A stretch of 64,000 bases of DNA, taken from assembly GCA_001414345.1 (NCBI GenBank), contig LLCB01000003.1, positions 248,001-312,000 of the forward strand. The letters run 5' to 3'. The notes beneath the pieces were generated by a model, which was not told where the DNA came from, made no database searches, and was given only the letters and a program-made list of their open reading frames with translations. This document shows, in pieces, positions 36,611 to 47,701 of this stretch (position 1 is its first letter; each line of letters opens with the position of its first letter). Source of the stretch: Hymenoscyphus infarciens. Taxonomy: Eukaryota; Ascomycota; Leotiomycetes; Helotiales; Helotiaceae. Both the position numbers and the translations under genes were made by a program.

Positions 36611-36687
36611 CTAGTATATGTATGTGCTAGTATATGTGCTAGTGAGATGCTAGTGAGATGCTAGCGAGATGCTAGTGAGATGTGCTA
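36611..36687. repeat. GCTAGTGAGAT-type 11-bp tandem repeat
   Basis: Several units of GCTAGTGAGAT and the related GCTAGTATATG occur in tandem, with one GCTAGCGAGAT variant. Confidence 0.8.
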
Positions 36688-38772
36688 GGGACCACGATGT
36701 GTCTTTGCTGATTTCCGAAGTTGACGAGGGGGGAGAAAGGAGGAGCTCAAGAGCCACAGGGACCACAGGGAAAATGCTTACAGCTCATAGAACCTTGAGC
36801 GTGCATGCAGAAAAACAGTACATATAAGCAGAAAACAAACACAAAATTTGCAAGCAAGTAAGAATCAAGTAAAGGAACATTATTTTGTTTGATAGATGCC
36901 AGGGGATGGATGCATCACCAACCAACCGGCATTAATGGAGGAGAGCTCAAGCTCCACGGGCTAGATCCCCCCAAGCGCATGCGGAGCTGTTGGTAGAGGC
37001 CGAGTTGGAATTTATTCGGGACGACCCCGAAACTCTTGACACTTGACACCAAGGAGGAACCACTGCGCTTGTCCTGGTGTCCCAAGGGAACGGTTTGGCC
37101 CGTTTAAAATTAGTTGGTGCCGCAAATAACGTAGAAGAGAGGCTCGCTCGGTTGGGCATGTATCTATCATGTCATGAGGCCGTCGGTGCTCGAGAAGATG
37201 GCTTTCTGACGACTGCGCGATAGGTGAGGCTCCTCAATTGTCGGTTACAAAGTCCCGCAATGTGATATTGTACGTACGGAGACGGATATCCCAGTCTCGC
37301 ATCGAAACACTTGGCTTGGGAATGATCGGTACACTATTGATCGCTCACGATCGCTTGCTCCCAAGGACGGAGCAAAAAGCTGCTCCCTGCCACTTTTTTA
37401 CAGTTGTCTGCAGGTGGATTTAAACAATGTTGCCCGCTGTGACCAATCATAGCCGCATATGCGCGTCTCTTGATCGAGGGGCTGCATGAGCGTCGGCGCT
37501 TAAAAGTTTTGAGTCCACCCCAAATCCATAGAAGGCTTTTCGGTTACCCCTCCACCAACTTATCCACCTGGGGTCTGTATCCGTAGACCGCTCCTCCACG
37601 AGTTCACCCATGGAACATGGCCTTAAACAACCTTCTTATCACTTTAAACTCCATCTCCCGATCCAATACCTGTCCACTAAGCTACCAAGCACTGGCTCGG
37701 GTTATCACACTCTCCAGCTGTCTAGACTTGTTGAAGGGGCACTTCATTACTGGTCGAGGTTGGGAGGGTTACCTTTCTGCGGGATGGGCCGCTCTGATAA
37801 CTTAAATCATGTTGAAATAATTCGGATAGAGTGGTACGAGAGGATCTGTTCTCCCATCCCGAACACTGAGTGACGATCCACCCGCTCGGGTTGGTATGAG
37901 AGGAAAGACCAAAAACGCTTCAAAACATGACGGGAGACATAAAGCACACACACTCGAATGCTTTTTCCAACTCGGAACATCGTGCATTGCGTAACAGGAA
38001 AAGAAATTCTGTGTCATATCAGAACTTCGATTGAATACTGGTATTATTCTGCAGCCCCCATTCCAAGAACAAGCCTCAATGACTGGCATTGTTTGTGGGA
38101 ATACCACAGCCATTGGGGTCTCGAGGACGCAGCCCACGACTTTCTACCGATGTGAGTGCGGAAAAGGCCCAGACAGAACAAACAATTTCATCATGTTGGC
38201 TCGAAAAGGGCCGTTTTTCAAACCTTCCAACTTCTTCAGGATGCAGTAAGAAACAATGCGCCACGAGGCCACAAGGAAAATTCTGAATGTATACTCTGCG
38301 CTTGCGGAGTGCATAGGCGCCCCAGTGGAACATATATGTCAAGCACCCTCGCTAAAGCAACACGAAGCCTCGTTGTTGGGTGTTGGCTTACTTGTTTTTT
38401 CCTCCAGACCAACACTTCAAGGATCGTCAAGCCTCGTGGCTTACCAGAACTGGTGGAATGGAAGAAACTCCAACAGTGGCCCAAATGCGCTGGCCTGCGA
38501 CCTTGAGGCACTGTCGGATATACAATCCCTTTGGGCAATGAAAACTGTGGCGTCCTTGGAAAATTGGAGAAATGCACGCGTATTCAAGCGTTCCAACACG
38601 CTGGGTTCCTGGAGCGGAGCAAATAGGTATAGACCGTCTGATATTGGGATCTGAAATGTGTATTCCGAACCCCTCCCCAACCTGCAACGCCCTTATCAAT
38701 ACGCCTCTCAATCAAATAACCGCTGAGATTCCCAAACCCATTCCGACGCCAGTGATGTATGCATTCGGTTCT

Positions 38773-39217
38773 TCAATTCAGAGCAGCTTTCTTTTGGTCT
38801 CGGTCCGCTGGGTTGTATCTATGTTGACTGTCAGTTGCTGGTCCAAGAATGGATCTGCGAAGAGAGCTCTAGAAAGCTGTGTATTGTAAGAGGATAGCCG
38901 GGGCGAGGTAGAACTGACTTGAGGAGTTTCTCAATAAGATCCACATGTGTCATGACCATACGACGACAGCAGTATCGCTTGCAGCCAAGTTGGTCCATAG
39001 CGTCCCTTGATAATTCATCAGCATCCAAAGCTCCGTCTGCCACGCATCTGTACTCCATCAAACTAACCCATCCGTGATTCCCTCATCGATAAGCTTCAAA
39101 TAACGCTCCCAGAGGTCTCCGATCACCTGCAATGACTGTGTTAGTCGAGGTAGGAGGGGGGTATGGGCGGGGGGACTGTACCTTCCCGCAGGAGAAACAG
39201 CGCACTGGAATAATCAT
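38773..39217 (-). CDS. RPB10: RNA polymerases I, II and III subunit RPABC5 (Rpb10)
   Basis: Four small exons join in phase on the minus strand: 39217-39182, 39126-39068, 39005-38919 and 38818-38773 (36, 59, 87 and 46 nt), giving 75 residues. The protein starts [12 protein letters not shown], continues [20 protein letters not shown], then [16 protein letters not shown] and [16 protein letters not shown]. The CxxC near residues 7-10 and the later CC pair form the atypical zinc-binding site of the family, and the length matches yeast Rpb10 (70 aa). It is a shared core subunit that helps assemble the polymerases in the nucleus. The middle intron acceptor (TTATCAAG) was chosen because it alone restores the conserved G-D-A-M-D-Q-L. 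It lies 229 bp from the divergent UTP17 start. Confidence 0.93.
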
Positions 39218-39446
39218 TTTGTATGAATCCAATGGATAGACTTTGACTGGGCGAGAGGTGGTAAATCTGCGCGATGTTTGTGGTGGGGAGCTGTGTTCTT
39301 TGTCGCGTGGGTTCAAGGTTGCTTTCAAGAGGCCGCGCTAAAAAAAAAATAATCCCATCGACTTTTTCGCGAGATCAGCCTCGTCCGACCGATAAGGAAA
39401 AAAAATATTCAACCCCACGACCCCTTCACCAACCCTCAACAATACC
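39218..39446. promoter_or_regulatory. bidirectional promoter RPB10 / UTP17
   Basis: Only 229 bp separate the two divergent start codons. The stretch holds a CCAAT at 39229-39233, poly-A tracts near 39340-39350 and 39399-39406, and a GATAAGG between them. Which elements act on which gene cannot be told from sequence. Confidence 0.6.
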
Positions 39447-42400
39447 ATGGCTTCTATACTGAAGCGCAAGAGAGGATCTTTGGAGGTCCAAGATGTTCCT
39501 AAGCGTGCGAAATCGGTTCTTGACACAGCGACAAATTCAGTAAAAAATATCGGCGCAGGTGCGGGCTGGGAAGCAGCTTTTCATCCACCAAATGCGACGG
39601 CCACGAGCCTTATAAAGACAAATGGGGTCAATGGAACTGAGGATGGTGGCGAGGGAAAGTCGCAGTCTCCAGAAGCCATTGACTTTGACTCTATGCACGC
39701 CGGTGATTTGGAACAAGGAACAGAGATGGCATCAAAGACAGAAAACGATGCTGGTGCGCACAAGCTGCAGCTATGGGCGCTCTCAGAGTCAACAATAGGA
39801 GGGCGAATGCTGAACCACGAACCGGTTTTTACAAAGGATGAAAAGTAAGGATCAGTCATGTTTCCAGTATTGACCTTGACACTGACTGTCAATCGCATAG
39901 AAGTCTCATTTTGGCCAGCCGGGCTACGCTCCATGTCTATTCCACCGCAACCTCACTTCTTACGCGATCAATCAAGCTCAACATTGTCGAACCGCTTCCA
40001 GATACCCGAATTGTCTCATTCTCCTTGTCACCGACAACACCGAACCTTGTATGGGTCGCCTGTTCAGATGGCAGGATTTTCAAAGTTGACTGGACCACGG
40101 GCGCAGGTGCCGAAGACTCGTGGATGATATCGTCTACCGGGTGTATATACATGACAGTGGCATCAATGGAATCCGCTGGAAGGAGACGGGACATTGTTTT
40201 TACAACCGAAGTCGGGAAAAATAATGTATGGAGAGTGACGGCAAACGAGCTGACGACCACCGAACCCATGGCAAGAACGATCTACACATGTAATAGCCGT
40301 ATCGAGTTCATAAAAACCGGACACGAAGGTGCTGTCATCGCTGCCACGTCTGGAAATAAAATTATCCTTGGAAACCTGAGGTCGGCCAACTTTGGCACGG
40401 TGGACAAAATCAGATACGAATTCCGGGTATTCGAATCAGCGGACACAATCTGCTCCTTAGATTTAAAAGTCTCCAAGAGACCTGTGGCAGAAAACCCAGC
40501 GCAACAACTGAGCCGACCCGTAGTCGATCTGGTGGTTGGAGATGTTCTAGGTTCCATCTTCGTACACGATGATCTTTTAGCGAATCTGCACCGACTTCAG
40601 GATGGCAAGCTCCCGGGAGGAATCAACATTATACCTCGCAAATTGCATTGGCATAGAGAGGCTGTCCATACAGTAAAGTGGTCTCTAGATGGTATGGCTT
40701 GCACAATTTATGAATGAACTTAGGACTAACATTCTACAGGAAATTACATCATTTCAGGAGGAACTGAAACAGTTCTCGTGATATGGCAGTTGGATACGGG
40801 AAGCAAACAATTTCTACCTAATATGTCTGCAACCATCCAAAATGTCACAATCTCTCCCTCGGGGTCGTCATATGCTATTCAGCTTGCCGACAATTCTTCA
40901 CTGGTCTTATCTACCGCAGAACTACTCCCTACCACCAACATTGCTGGCATTCAAGCAAGCGTTTTGATTGAAGAGAACACCCCCGAGTCCCAGGTTAGGA
41001 GACTACGTGAAGAATCTTGGAGAGAGCCCTTGGTTCAGCGTACTCCAGCAGTCATCAGCCCCGTTTCCTCCTCTCAATTGTTCCTCGCTGTTGGTCAAAC
41101 TCAAGAAATCAATCGTGCGGAACCCCTCATTGTCGGATCGCCATTTCTTCAAACTTTCGATCTTGGATCTGGCCACAGCACCTCCCGCCAAGCCCTCACC
41201 AGGGCGCATACCACCCACAAAAACTCTTCTCCAAATGCTCATCGGTTGTCAGAGCCAAGGGTGTCTCATATGAAAATATCACGCGATGGGAAATGGTTGG
41301 CGACCGTGGAGGAATGGATGCCCCCAGCAAGAGACTTGCTTCATCTTGGACTTGGCCCTGAAGAAGCTCAAATTGAGCGACTAAATCGACGAGAAGTATT
41401 CTTGAAGTTTTGGGAGCGCAATGAGGAAACTGCTTTGTGGGAGCTTGTATCGCGTATCGATGCACCACATACTCTCGCCCACAACTCTGCTTCTCCTGGC
41501 CGGGTACTAGACCTTGCTGCTGACCCCGAATCGTCACGATTTGCAACTATTGGGCAAGATGGGGTTATCTGTATCTGGTCGACAAAGGCGCGGAAAAGAG
41601 ATGGCGTGCTGGTAAGAAATCAATCAGGAAAGGCTCTTCGTAACTGGCGATGTCAGCATGCCATCTCTGTTGGAAAATTAGAGCTACCAGAGGAGCTTGG
41701 CAAAGCTTTTGAACCTGTTACCAGTGGATGCGTCGCATTCTCTGACGATGGTTCAGTCTTGGCCACAGGATGCAGTGGTCAAGCTGGCGTAATCAATTTT
41801 CTTGATTCTCATTCGGGGGCCATTCGTCATTCCCAGACGAACTTATTTGAAGGGGAGCTCACCAACATGGAATTTCTCGGCCAAGACTTGATCATAATTG
41901 CGAGCCGCCTGACAGTCTACGATTTAATATCGAATGATATTAAACTTCGAATTAGGCTGAGCTCTCGCCTGGTAGACTTTTCAGTCGAGCAGAAGCAGGA
42001 AATGGTGCACTTGGCAGTTGACAAAAGGAGCAGAACATTTGCTGTTGCTCTTCCTATTTCATATTCTGACAAGAAAGAGGAGAAGGAATTTCTGAGGCAC
42101 ACGTCTTCAGAACTGTTCATCTTCCAACAAGACAACCCCGAGTCTGAGCTCCAAGAGATTTTGCCAACAGTAGTGACAGCATTGTTACCAGCCGTCGACT
42201 TTGATGGGTACCTCATCCTCGATTCCGCCGCTGAAGTTCGCACTATTCACAAGAAGGGAACTCAAGTCGTCACCAATTTGGCGCAATCCACATCAGCACT
42301 CCAGCTTGAAGAAAGTGTGGAGGAGGCCGTCGAAGCTCCTGTGCTCGCAATCGAAGATGTTGTTGAGGATGACGAGATGGAAGAATTACCGATTCGTACC

Positions 42401-42574
42401 GCACCCAAGAATGAAGATGACGATGAGGACAACGATACGCCTGTCGTCACACAACAGGAATTGTCTGAAATATTCGATATCGGACCCGCCTTTGCTCTTC
42501 CTCCATTGGAGGAAATGTTTTACCAAGTTGCGGGATTATTTTCCAGCAAACCTCTTGTACAAAGCGTTTCATGA
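39447..42574 (+). CDS. UTP17: WD-repeat U3 snoRNP protein, WDR75/Utp17 type
   Basis: Three exons join in phase: 39447-39844, 39901-40691 and 40740-42574, giving 1007 residues. The N-terminus is basic (MASILKRKRGSLEVQDVPKR), consistent with nuclear and nucleolar location. Two WD-type propellers follow: an N-terminal one (for example LVWVACSDGRIFKVDW, LHWHREAVHTVKWSLDG, ISGGTETVLVIWQLDTG) and a second one (for example HMKISRDGKWLATVEEW, FATIGQDGVICIWSTK, GCVAFSDDGSVLATGCSG). An acidic stretch (about residues 925-960) and a Pro/Phe-rich end (FALPPLEEMF) close the protein. In yeast Nan1/Utp17 belongs to the t-UTP subcomplex of the small-subunit processome, required for pre-rRNA transcription and 18S rRNA processing. 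Domain order and length agree with that family. Confidence 0.88.
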
Positions 42575-44305
42575 ATCTGATTTTTGTCAATGGGTTTGGG
42601 GGTTCACTTGCATAGCGGTCAGATTGTCTAGCACTTCAGCGTTCAACGGTCTTTGTATTTGGATGGGCCGAGTATAAAAAGCTATGTTCTTGTCAATTAC
42701 ATATCATCAAAATTTCAATGTTCAATATTCATCTACTGATCGATCGCGTGAGTGTTGATTCGAAAGTCATTTTACTCGGCACGGTACTTGAGACGAGTAC
42801 ATGTTCATGACTATTGGAACTCACATAACCCATTTAATTCTCCAAGTTGGTAACTTAGTAGCACAGTTTTAAAAAATACAACAGCCAAGTGGTTGTAAAC
42901 GTTGGCGAGAATCATAAGCTATAGTTGTTGGGGAAATATTGAAAAACTCTTGACTAGTCAGATAAGCTACCCAGTGAATAAGAGGGCATTACTCTACAGT
43001 CTCTACTCTACTCTACTCTACTCTGAGTCGGACCGACCATCGGACTACGGACCTCGTACTAGGATAGTATCAGAGACGTTAGCTAAAATCTTCCCAGATC
43101 TAGAGTTTGTTCCAAATCAGGTTAACTCTTGAATATAGACCTGAATAAATCGGCTCTTAAGAAGGAGAGATTCTTTTATACTTCTTTTATACTACTTATC
43201 TTAGAGTAGGTTAAGTCTAGTGTTATATTACTTTATTTATAACCTATTACTTAGAGTGAAATATATAATAGAATAATTACTCTACTCTACTCTGTGTTAC
43301 TTATAGTGACTTTGAGTAATTAAGTAAATTTGTCAATCCACTGGAGCTATCTCATCCTATCCAGACTTAGGCACCGATACTTTTATATCGATAAATTATC
43401 GATAATCGGCTCTCGTTATAAATCGAGACTCTTTTGCTCTAATACAATGAGCGCGATATATCGTTAGTAAAAAAGAGACGAGTATCGATCTATATTAAGC
43501 TAGTAGCTCTATATAGTAAATATAAATCACATGATATAATTTACTCTTTTTAATTCTAAAAGCTAATTTTCTTTTATATAAATACTATACTTAAATCTAG
43601 ATTAATCACTTTGAGCTAAGCACTTACTTATATTATATTTATATTAAGCATGTGACTTTGCTTAAAGTCGATTCTATTGGTTGACGGCACGGATTTACTA
43701 TCTAGCGATCACATGACTCGATATATCGATATATATCGATGTATTGTATATATCTAAGATAGCATCATTTACGTTCTACTAGATACGATAATCGTCAGTG
43801 ATCTCCTCGATATTTTATCCCATCGTAACTAAGTCTCATCAATTCAATTAGCGACCACTTTTCAAGTCAAAACATTGTATGGCACAGGCCGGGATATGAA
43901 GGTTGTGATCGTGATAGAATTCATATAGGAGTGATGGAGGGGTAAGCCTAGGAATCCCGCTTATATACAGGGTATACAAGTGAGGGTCGCTCCTGCCCTA
44001 ACAACATGTTATGCCTTAGAAGATTTCCTCTTATAAAGTTATCTAGTCAATTTTGTAAATCTTTTATATAACTTGTTCAAGTAAACCAAGTTAAGATAAA
44101 TATAGTACTTACAACGCCACTCTGTTTCTCGTATAACACAGACCTGCGTAATACCTAGTATGGAAGGGTTTGCTATTAATTAGCTTATACTTTCTATTGT
44201 ATATCTGATCTATTTACACGTCAGAATAAGTGATTACATGGTCTTACTATAAATCACACGCTCAGCTCGACTGCTTAATCCTAGTGTTTTTGTTGGGAGA
44301 TTTTG
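42575..44305. other. AT-rich, RIP-like island
   Basis: From about 43.1 to 44.3 kb the sequence is dominated by A/T, rich in TA, with repeated ATATATCGATATATC-type strings and CTCTA repeats, and has no coding frame beyond short ones. This is the look of repeat-induced point mutated transposon DNA in ascomycetes. No transposon domain, long terminal repeat or target duplication can be recognised by eye. Confidence 0.6.
43001..43024. repeat. CTCTA pentamer microsatellite
   Basis: Tandem CTCTA units are directly visible. A second short cluster lies near 43278-43292. Confidence 0.8.
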
Positions 44306-45722
44306 ATGACTGTTGAATTGCCTCAAGCGAGGCATGAGATTGAGGTTCTCGAGTCTTAGCCTTCACGAAGACAACCCCACGAACACCAACAAATCGACGC
44401 GCCCGAGCATGCAACCACAACCTCATATGTCACCTCAGAGATCCTGAACCATGTCAAAAATTACCCCAGTGTGTGGTGCGCTTACCATTATAAAAGGAAA
44501 GTTCATGACACATTTGCTGACTCGTTCCTTCCAGTTGACCTTGCAGACAGGCAAGCACTGCAAGGCCTCTTGCGAAAATTTATCGCGAGGGAACCAACCA
44601 TCCAAGTCTTCCCCGACGAATTAGTCGATGAAAAGGAGCGCCAGTTTCCAGGGCGTCTCTTGACTTCGACATGGGAGTACAGACCTCTCAAGGAGACCTC
44701 TCTCAGTACACAGGCAGCTCCCTATACAACTGCACACCCTCCCGCCCGCGCAGCACAAGTCACACAGCCGGATCGAAAGAAGATATACAAAAGTCTGCGC
44801 AAGAACTTGACTCAATTTTGGCTTCTCTGGGTGTTTATCGAGGGGGATTTAGATGAAGGCCGAATGGAGAGTGTGCTGCCATCCACTATGCGACAAACCG
44901 GGAAGCTGGAAAAGCCATTCGATTTCAAGGGAATGCGACCATCGTTGAGAGACAAATGGCATGTGAGAATTATGACTACACTCTTCCCAGTTTGCAGGTA
45001 GTTGAAGCACCGTCCAAAGCTCTTTACTCTCTCCTAACTCTCACTAGTTGGATGATCGCCTCACCAAATTTCGTCTCAACATCCAATGAGCAACCTGACG
45101 GACCTCCAATCAGCACCTACAATGAGCGCAAAGTCTACTTCGAGTACTTCCTATCAGGTTCTAACGAGTGGGTCTTAATTTGGATACTCTCAAGATTAAT
45201 TGGCCAGGTCGTCTGTCTCAGTTACTATTTCCAACTGAGCTCAGCTGGTCAACCTGATGCCCTCCGAGGAAAGGAATTGTTGAGAGCCTTTATTATACTC
45301 TGGCTCGAGCAGGTATATCTCCTGTTGATCGACCATAAATTAGAGATTACCCGCCTCGACGACAAAGTATTTGGCGGAGTTTCTATGAAACATTTCAACT
45401 CCATCAAAGCGATCAAGAGTGTAAAGTGCCAGATGGTAAGTCCCACAAGTTTCTCAGTATCAATCTGTGCTGAGTTTTATTGTTGTAGTTGTTGCAAGAG
45501 GCTCTCATGTTCCAGAACCACCAAGATATCGTTGGTATTGCTGGTACGACCCTTCAAGAAATGCTTTCCAATTTTGCAGGAACAAATCCGTATGTGCTTC
45601 GACGTGGAGGACCTTCCTCGTGGAAAAAATTGTTTATTCGGGAGCGTCGTGATATGGAAGAGGAGGACGTCGAAGGGACTGACTTGATCGATGCGGTCAT
45701 TCTGGGCTTAGGCTTTAATTAA
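44306..45722 (+). pseudogene. unknown protein gene with in-frame TAG near its start
   Basis: The coding frame runs from an ATG at 44306 (MTVELPQARHEIEVLES), hits TAG at 44357-44359, then continues in the same frame without interruption (HEHQQIDAPEHATTTSYV, SEILNHVKNYPSVWCAYHYK). Exons 44306-44962, 44998-45435 and 45489-45722 join in phase 0; the first intron is only 35 nt. Apart from the TAG the model gives about 440 codons ending DLIDAVILGLGFN. The protein is soluble-looking and helical with many Trp and Tyr, and I do not recognise the family. The TAG would be CAG (Gln) with one C-to-T change, and the gene lies right beside the AT-rich island, so RIP leakage is a plausible cause. No other ATG lies in frame before 44866. 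Confidence 0.6.
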
Positions 45723-46113
45723 GCTTGAATTTGCGATATAAATTAGTGAAATACTTTTAATGATACAATTACGCAAGACTTTAATTATACGGGGCAAAGC
45801 AATGGTTTTAGATTCCATTATACGATAACATAGAGTGAAAAGACTACGCGAAATACTCTTTGAAAACTAACTTTTGGAAGGGGATGGTAGGCAAGTGTGA
45901 AAGTCAATGCTGTTCACGAAGCAGCCTCGAAATTTTGAAATCAACGAGAAGCTTCAGAATGCCCAATGTCCCTCCCCTAATATAAGAAGGAACTTCCCCT
46001 GGCGATGCATCATGATGATGCAAATTTTGATGGCAAACAAATGAGATGGAGTGGAGGTGATTTGGGGTGAGCTCGTGGAAAATAGAGTCCTCCCTTGCTG
46101 ACTTGCGCCCAAA
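45723..46113. other. intergenic, convergent 3' ends
   Basis: A/T-rich 3' flanks of the two neighbouring genes; no gene seen. Confidence 0.6.
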
Positions 46114-46859
46114 TTAATAAGAATTGTCAAAGCGACCGTTTTCGTCAACTCTGATGTCTTGGGTCATGCCTCTCTTTGAAAACCTTTGGCCCTGGTGGTG
46201 TTGCTGGCGTTGTTGTGGTTGTTGTGGTTGTTGTGGTTGAAGATTTTGGGGGAGTTCCAGCCAGAATAAGTCGGTAACGTAGCTTGGGAGTGGCCATTGT
46301 TCGAAAGAGGGCGCTCCGGCTTCAATGATGACAGAGAAGAAGGACTCCTTGTCTTCACCTCGAAGTTGTGGTAAGATTTCTGTTTCGAAATCCAACTCGT
46401 TCATCAAATCTCTACCCAAACCCTCGCCTTTGAACAAAAGTGTAAGGGATTGCAACTGTAGACCGTGGTGGGAGAGTCGAAGCTGGAGGCGTATGGAATC
46501 TCGTAGTTCGCTGAGTCCTTGAATTCGAAAATCGTGCTGAATCCAGCCCTTCTTAGGCACCTTGCGAAGAGCACGGAGATCGGCCACATTGTCTTCAGAG
46601 TGGTAACAGTTGTACTCGAAGCATTTTACTTCGCGTTCTGTATCCGGTGCTTTTTGTTGGATGCCAGGCTGGCTTTTACATTAGGACAGAACACCCTCAG
46701 TGGGAACATTTTACTCACATTTTCTTCCATTGAGAAAGACGCAGCCAATGGTGAAAGGAGGGAGCCTCCAGTATCATCCAAATCCTTTGAGTTGTCTATT
46801 CTGGTGTCGTCTCCCAGAGCCTTCGAATTGAGAATCATGCTTTCTTTGACTTCCGCCAT
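46114..46859 (-). CDS. hypothetical conserved-looking protein with Gln/Pro tract, 231 aa
   Basis: Two exons join in phase on the minus strand: 46859-46719 and 46668-46114, with a 50-nt intron starting GTGAGT. The product has 231 residues: a Ser/Asp-rich start (MAEVKESMILNSKALGDDTR), then a compact middle domain (REVKCFEYNCYHSEDNVADL, WIQHDFRIQGLSELRDSI, MNELDFETEILPQLRGEDKE, SFFSVIIEAG, YVTDLFWLELPQ), then a low-complexity Gln/Pro tract (QPQQPQQPQQRQQHHQ) and a short basic/acidic end. There is no signal peptide and no membrane segment. I do not recognise the family. The exon-2 start was chosen because it keeps phase 0 with exon 1. It is divergent from the gene at 47702. Confidence 0.7.
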
Positions 46860-47701
46860 TTTTGCAGGATGTTCTGTTGATGCTAGAAGTGGAGAGGAGA
46901 GTGTGTTGTGGGCGTGATTGAGGTTGAGGTTGAGGTTGAGGTTGACTGTCAAAAGAGAGAACCGTAGCGCTGGAAGTTGCGACCTAAGTGCTTGAATCCA
47001 AGTGGTTGAGATGGAGGTGAAACTGAAATTGCGGCCTGGAGAGTCCGAAGTTGAGTGTACTCCCTGCACGCAGGCTGATTGAAAGTTTGTATGAATTGTT
47101 GGAGGTTGAAAAAGGCGAGATTGTGGGGCGGGAGTCGAGAAGTGATCTTGGCTAACCTCAAAACTTCCATCCACGGAAGGCACGCTTCGATTAGAACTTA
47201 CCTAAGGAACTTGCCGTTTGTCAAAAAAGGAAGGCATGAAAGTAAAATAAACTAGGTACCCTTTCCGCATCTTACTTGAATCACACCTTCGCGCTAACCA
47301 CCCACCGAATTCAAAACCATTTCCATGATATACTCAGATAAGCAAGTTAACGTATGAGATGGCCGACAAAAGCACGATGCAAAAACGCGAGCTACTCATC
47401 TTCTATTAAAATGAGAGTGTGAACTTTTAGGGGACAGTATTTCTTGGTATTTTCAAATTAATATCCGCAAACAATCAACGAGTGAATGGCCCTCTCTGAC
47501 TTTAAAATGACCGCTGTGTCCACTTTCATTCTTTAGTAAATAGGCTTTCAACAGAGCCGGTGCAGCTAGCGCTACTAGCGCGACTAGCGCCAAAAATTAA
47601 ACATTCATCGCTCCTCTTCTACCCTCTGAGCTCTTCTCTTTCCGTCCACCTTCCTCCTCCTTCTCTCCTCTGCCTTTCCCCCTCCCTCCACCAATATCAT
47701 C
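46860..47701. other. divergent promoter region
   Basis: It holds the leaders and promoters of the two divergent genes. A GAGGTT repeat (AGGTTG units at about 46920-46945) and a CT-rich stretch before 47702 are visible. An open frame extending upstream from 46859 on the minus strand is repeat-driven and probably leader sequence. Confidence 0.5.

Larger units (their letters stand above)
36310..38772. other. gene-poor region with tandem repeats and a G18 run
   Basis: It contains an 18-base G run at 36515-36532 and an imperfect 11-bp repeat at 36611-36687. Overlapping open frames at 37.6-38.7 kb on both strands lack domains. The plus frame 38256-38654 is the longest, but it has no splice or homology support. 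Confidence 0.45.

Noticed and set aside
37800..37900. Segment with TCCCATCCCGAACA resembling part of 5S rRNA
   Set aside because: The rest of the roughly 120-nt 5S sequence, including the conserved internal control region, is absent.
38256..38654. 132-codon plus-strand frame
   Set aside because: Other frames on both strands are equally open, no domain is seen, and there is no splice-supported extension.
46626..47183. 185-codon minus-strand frame upstream of and through exon 1 of the 46.1-46.9 kb gene
   Set aside because: The part before the Met at 46859 is repeat-driven (Asn-Leu repeats), and the part after 46719 is intron sequence; only 46859-46719 is taken as coding.
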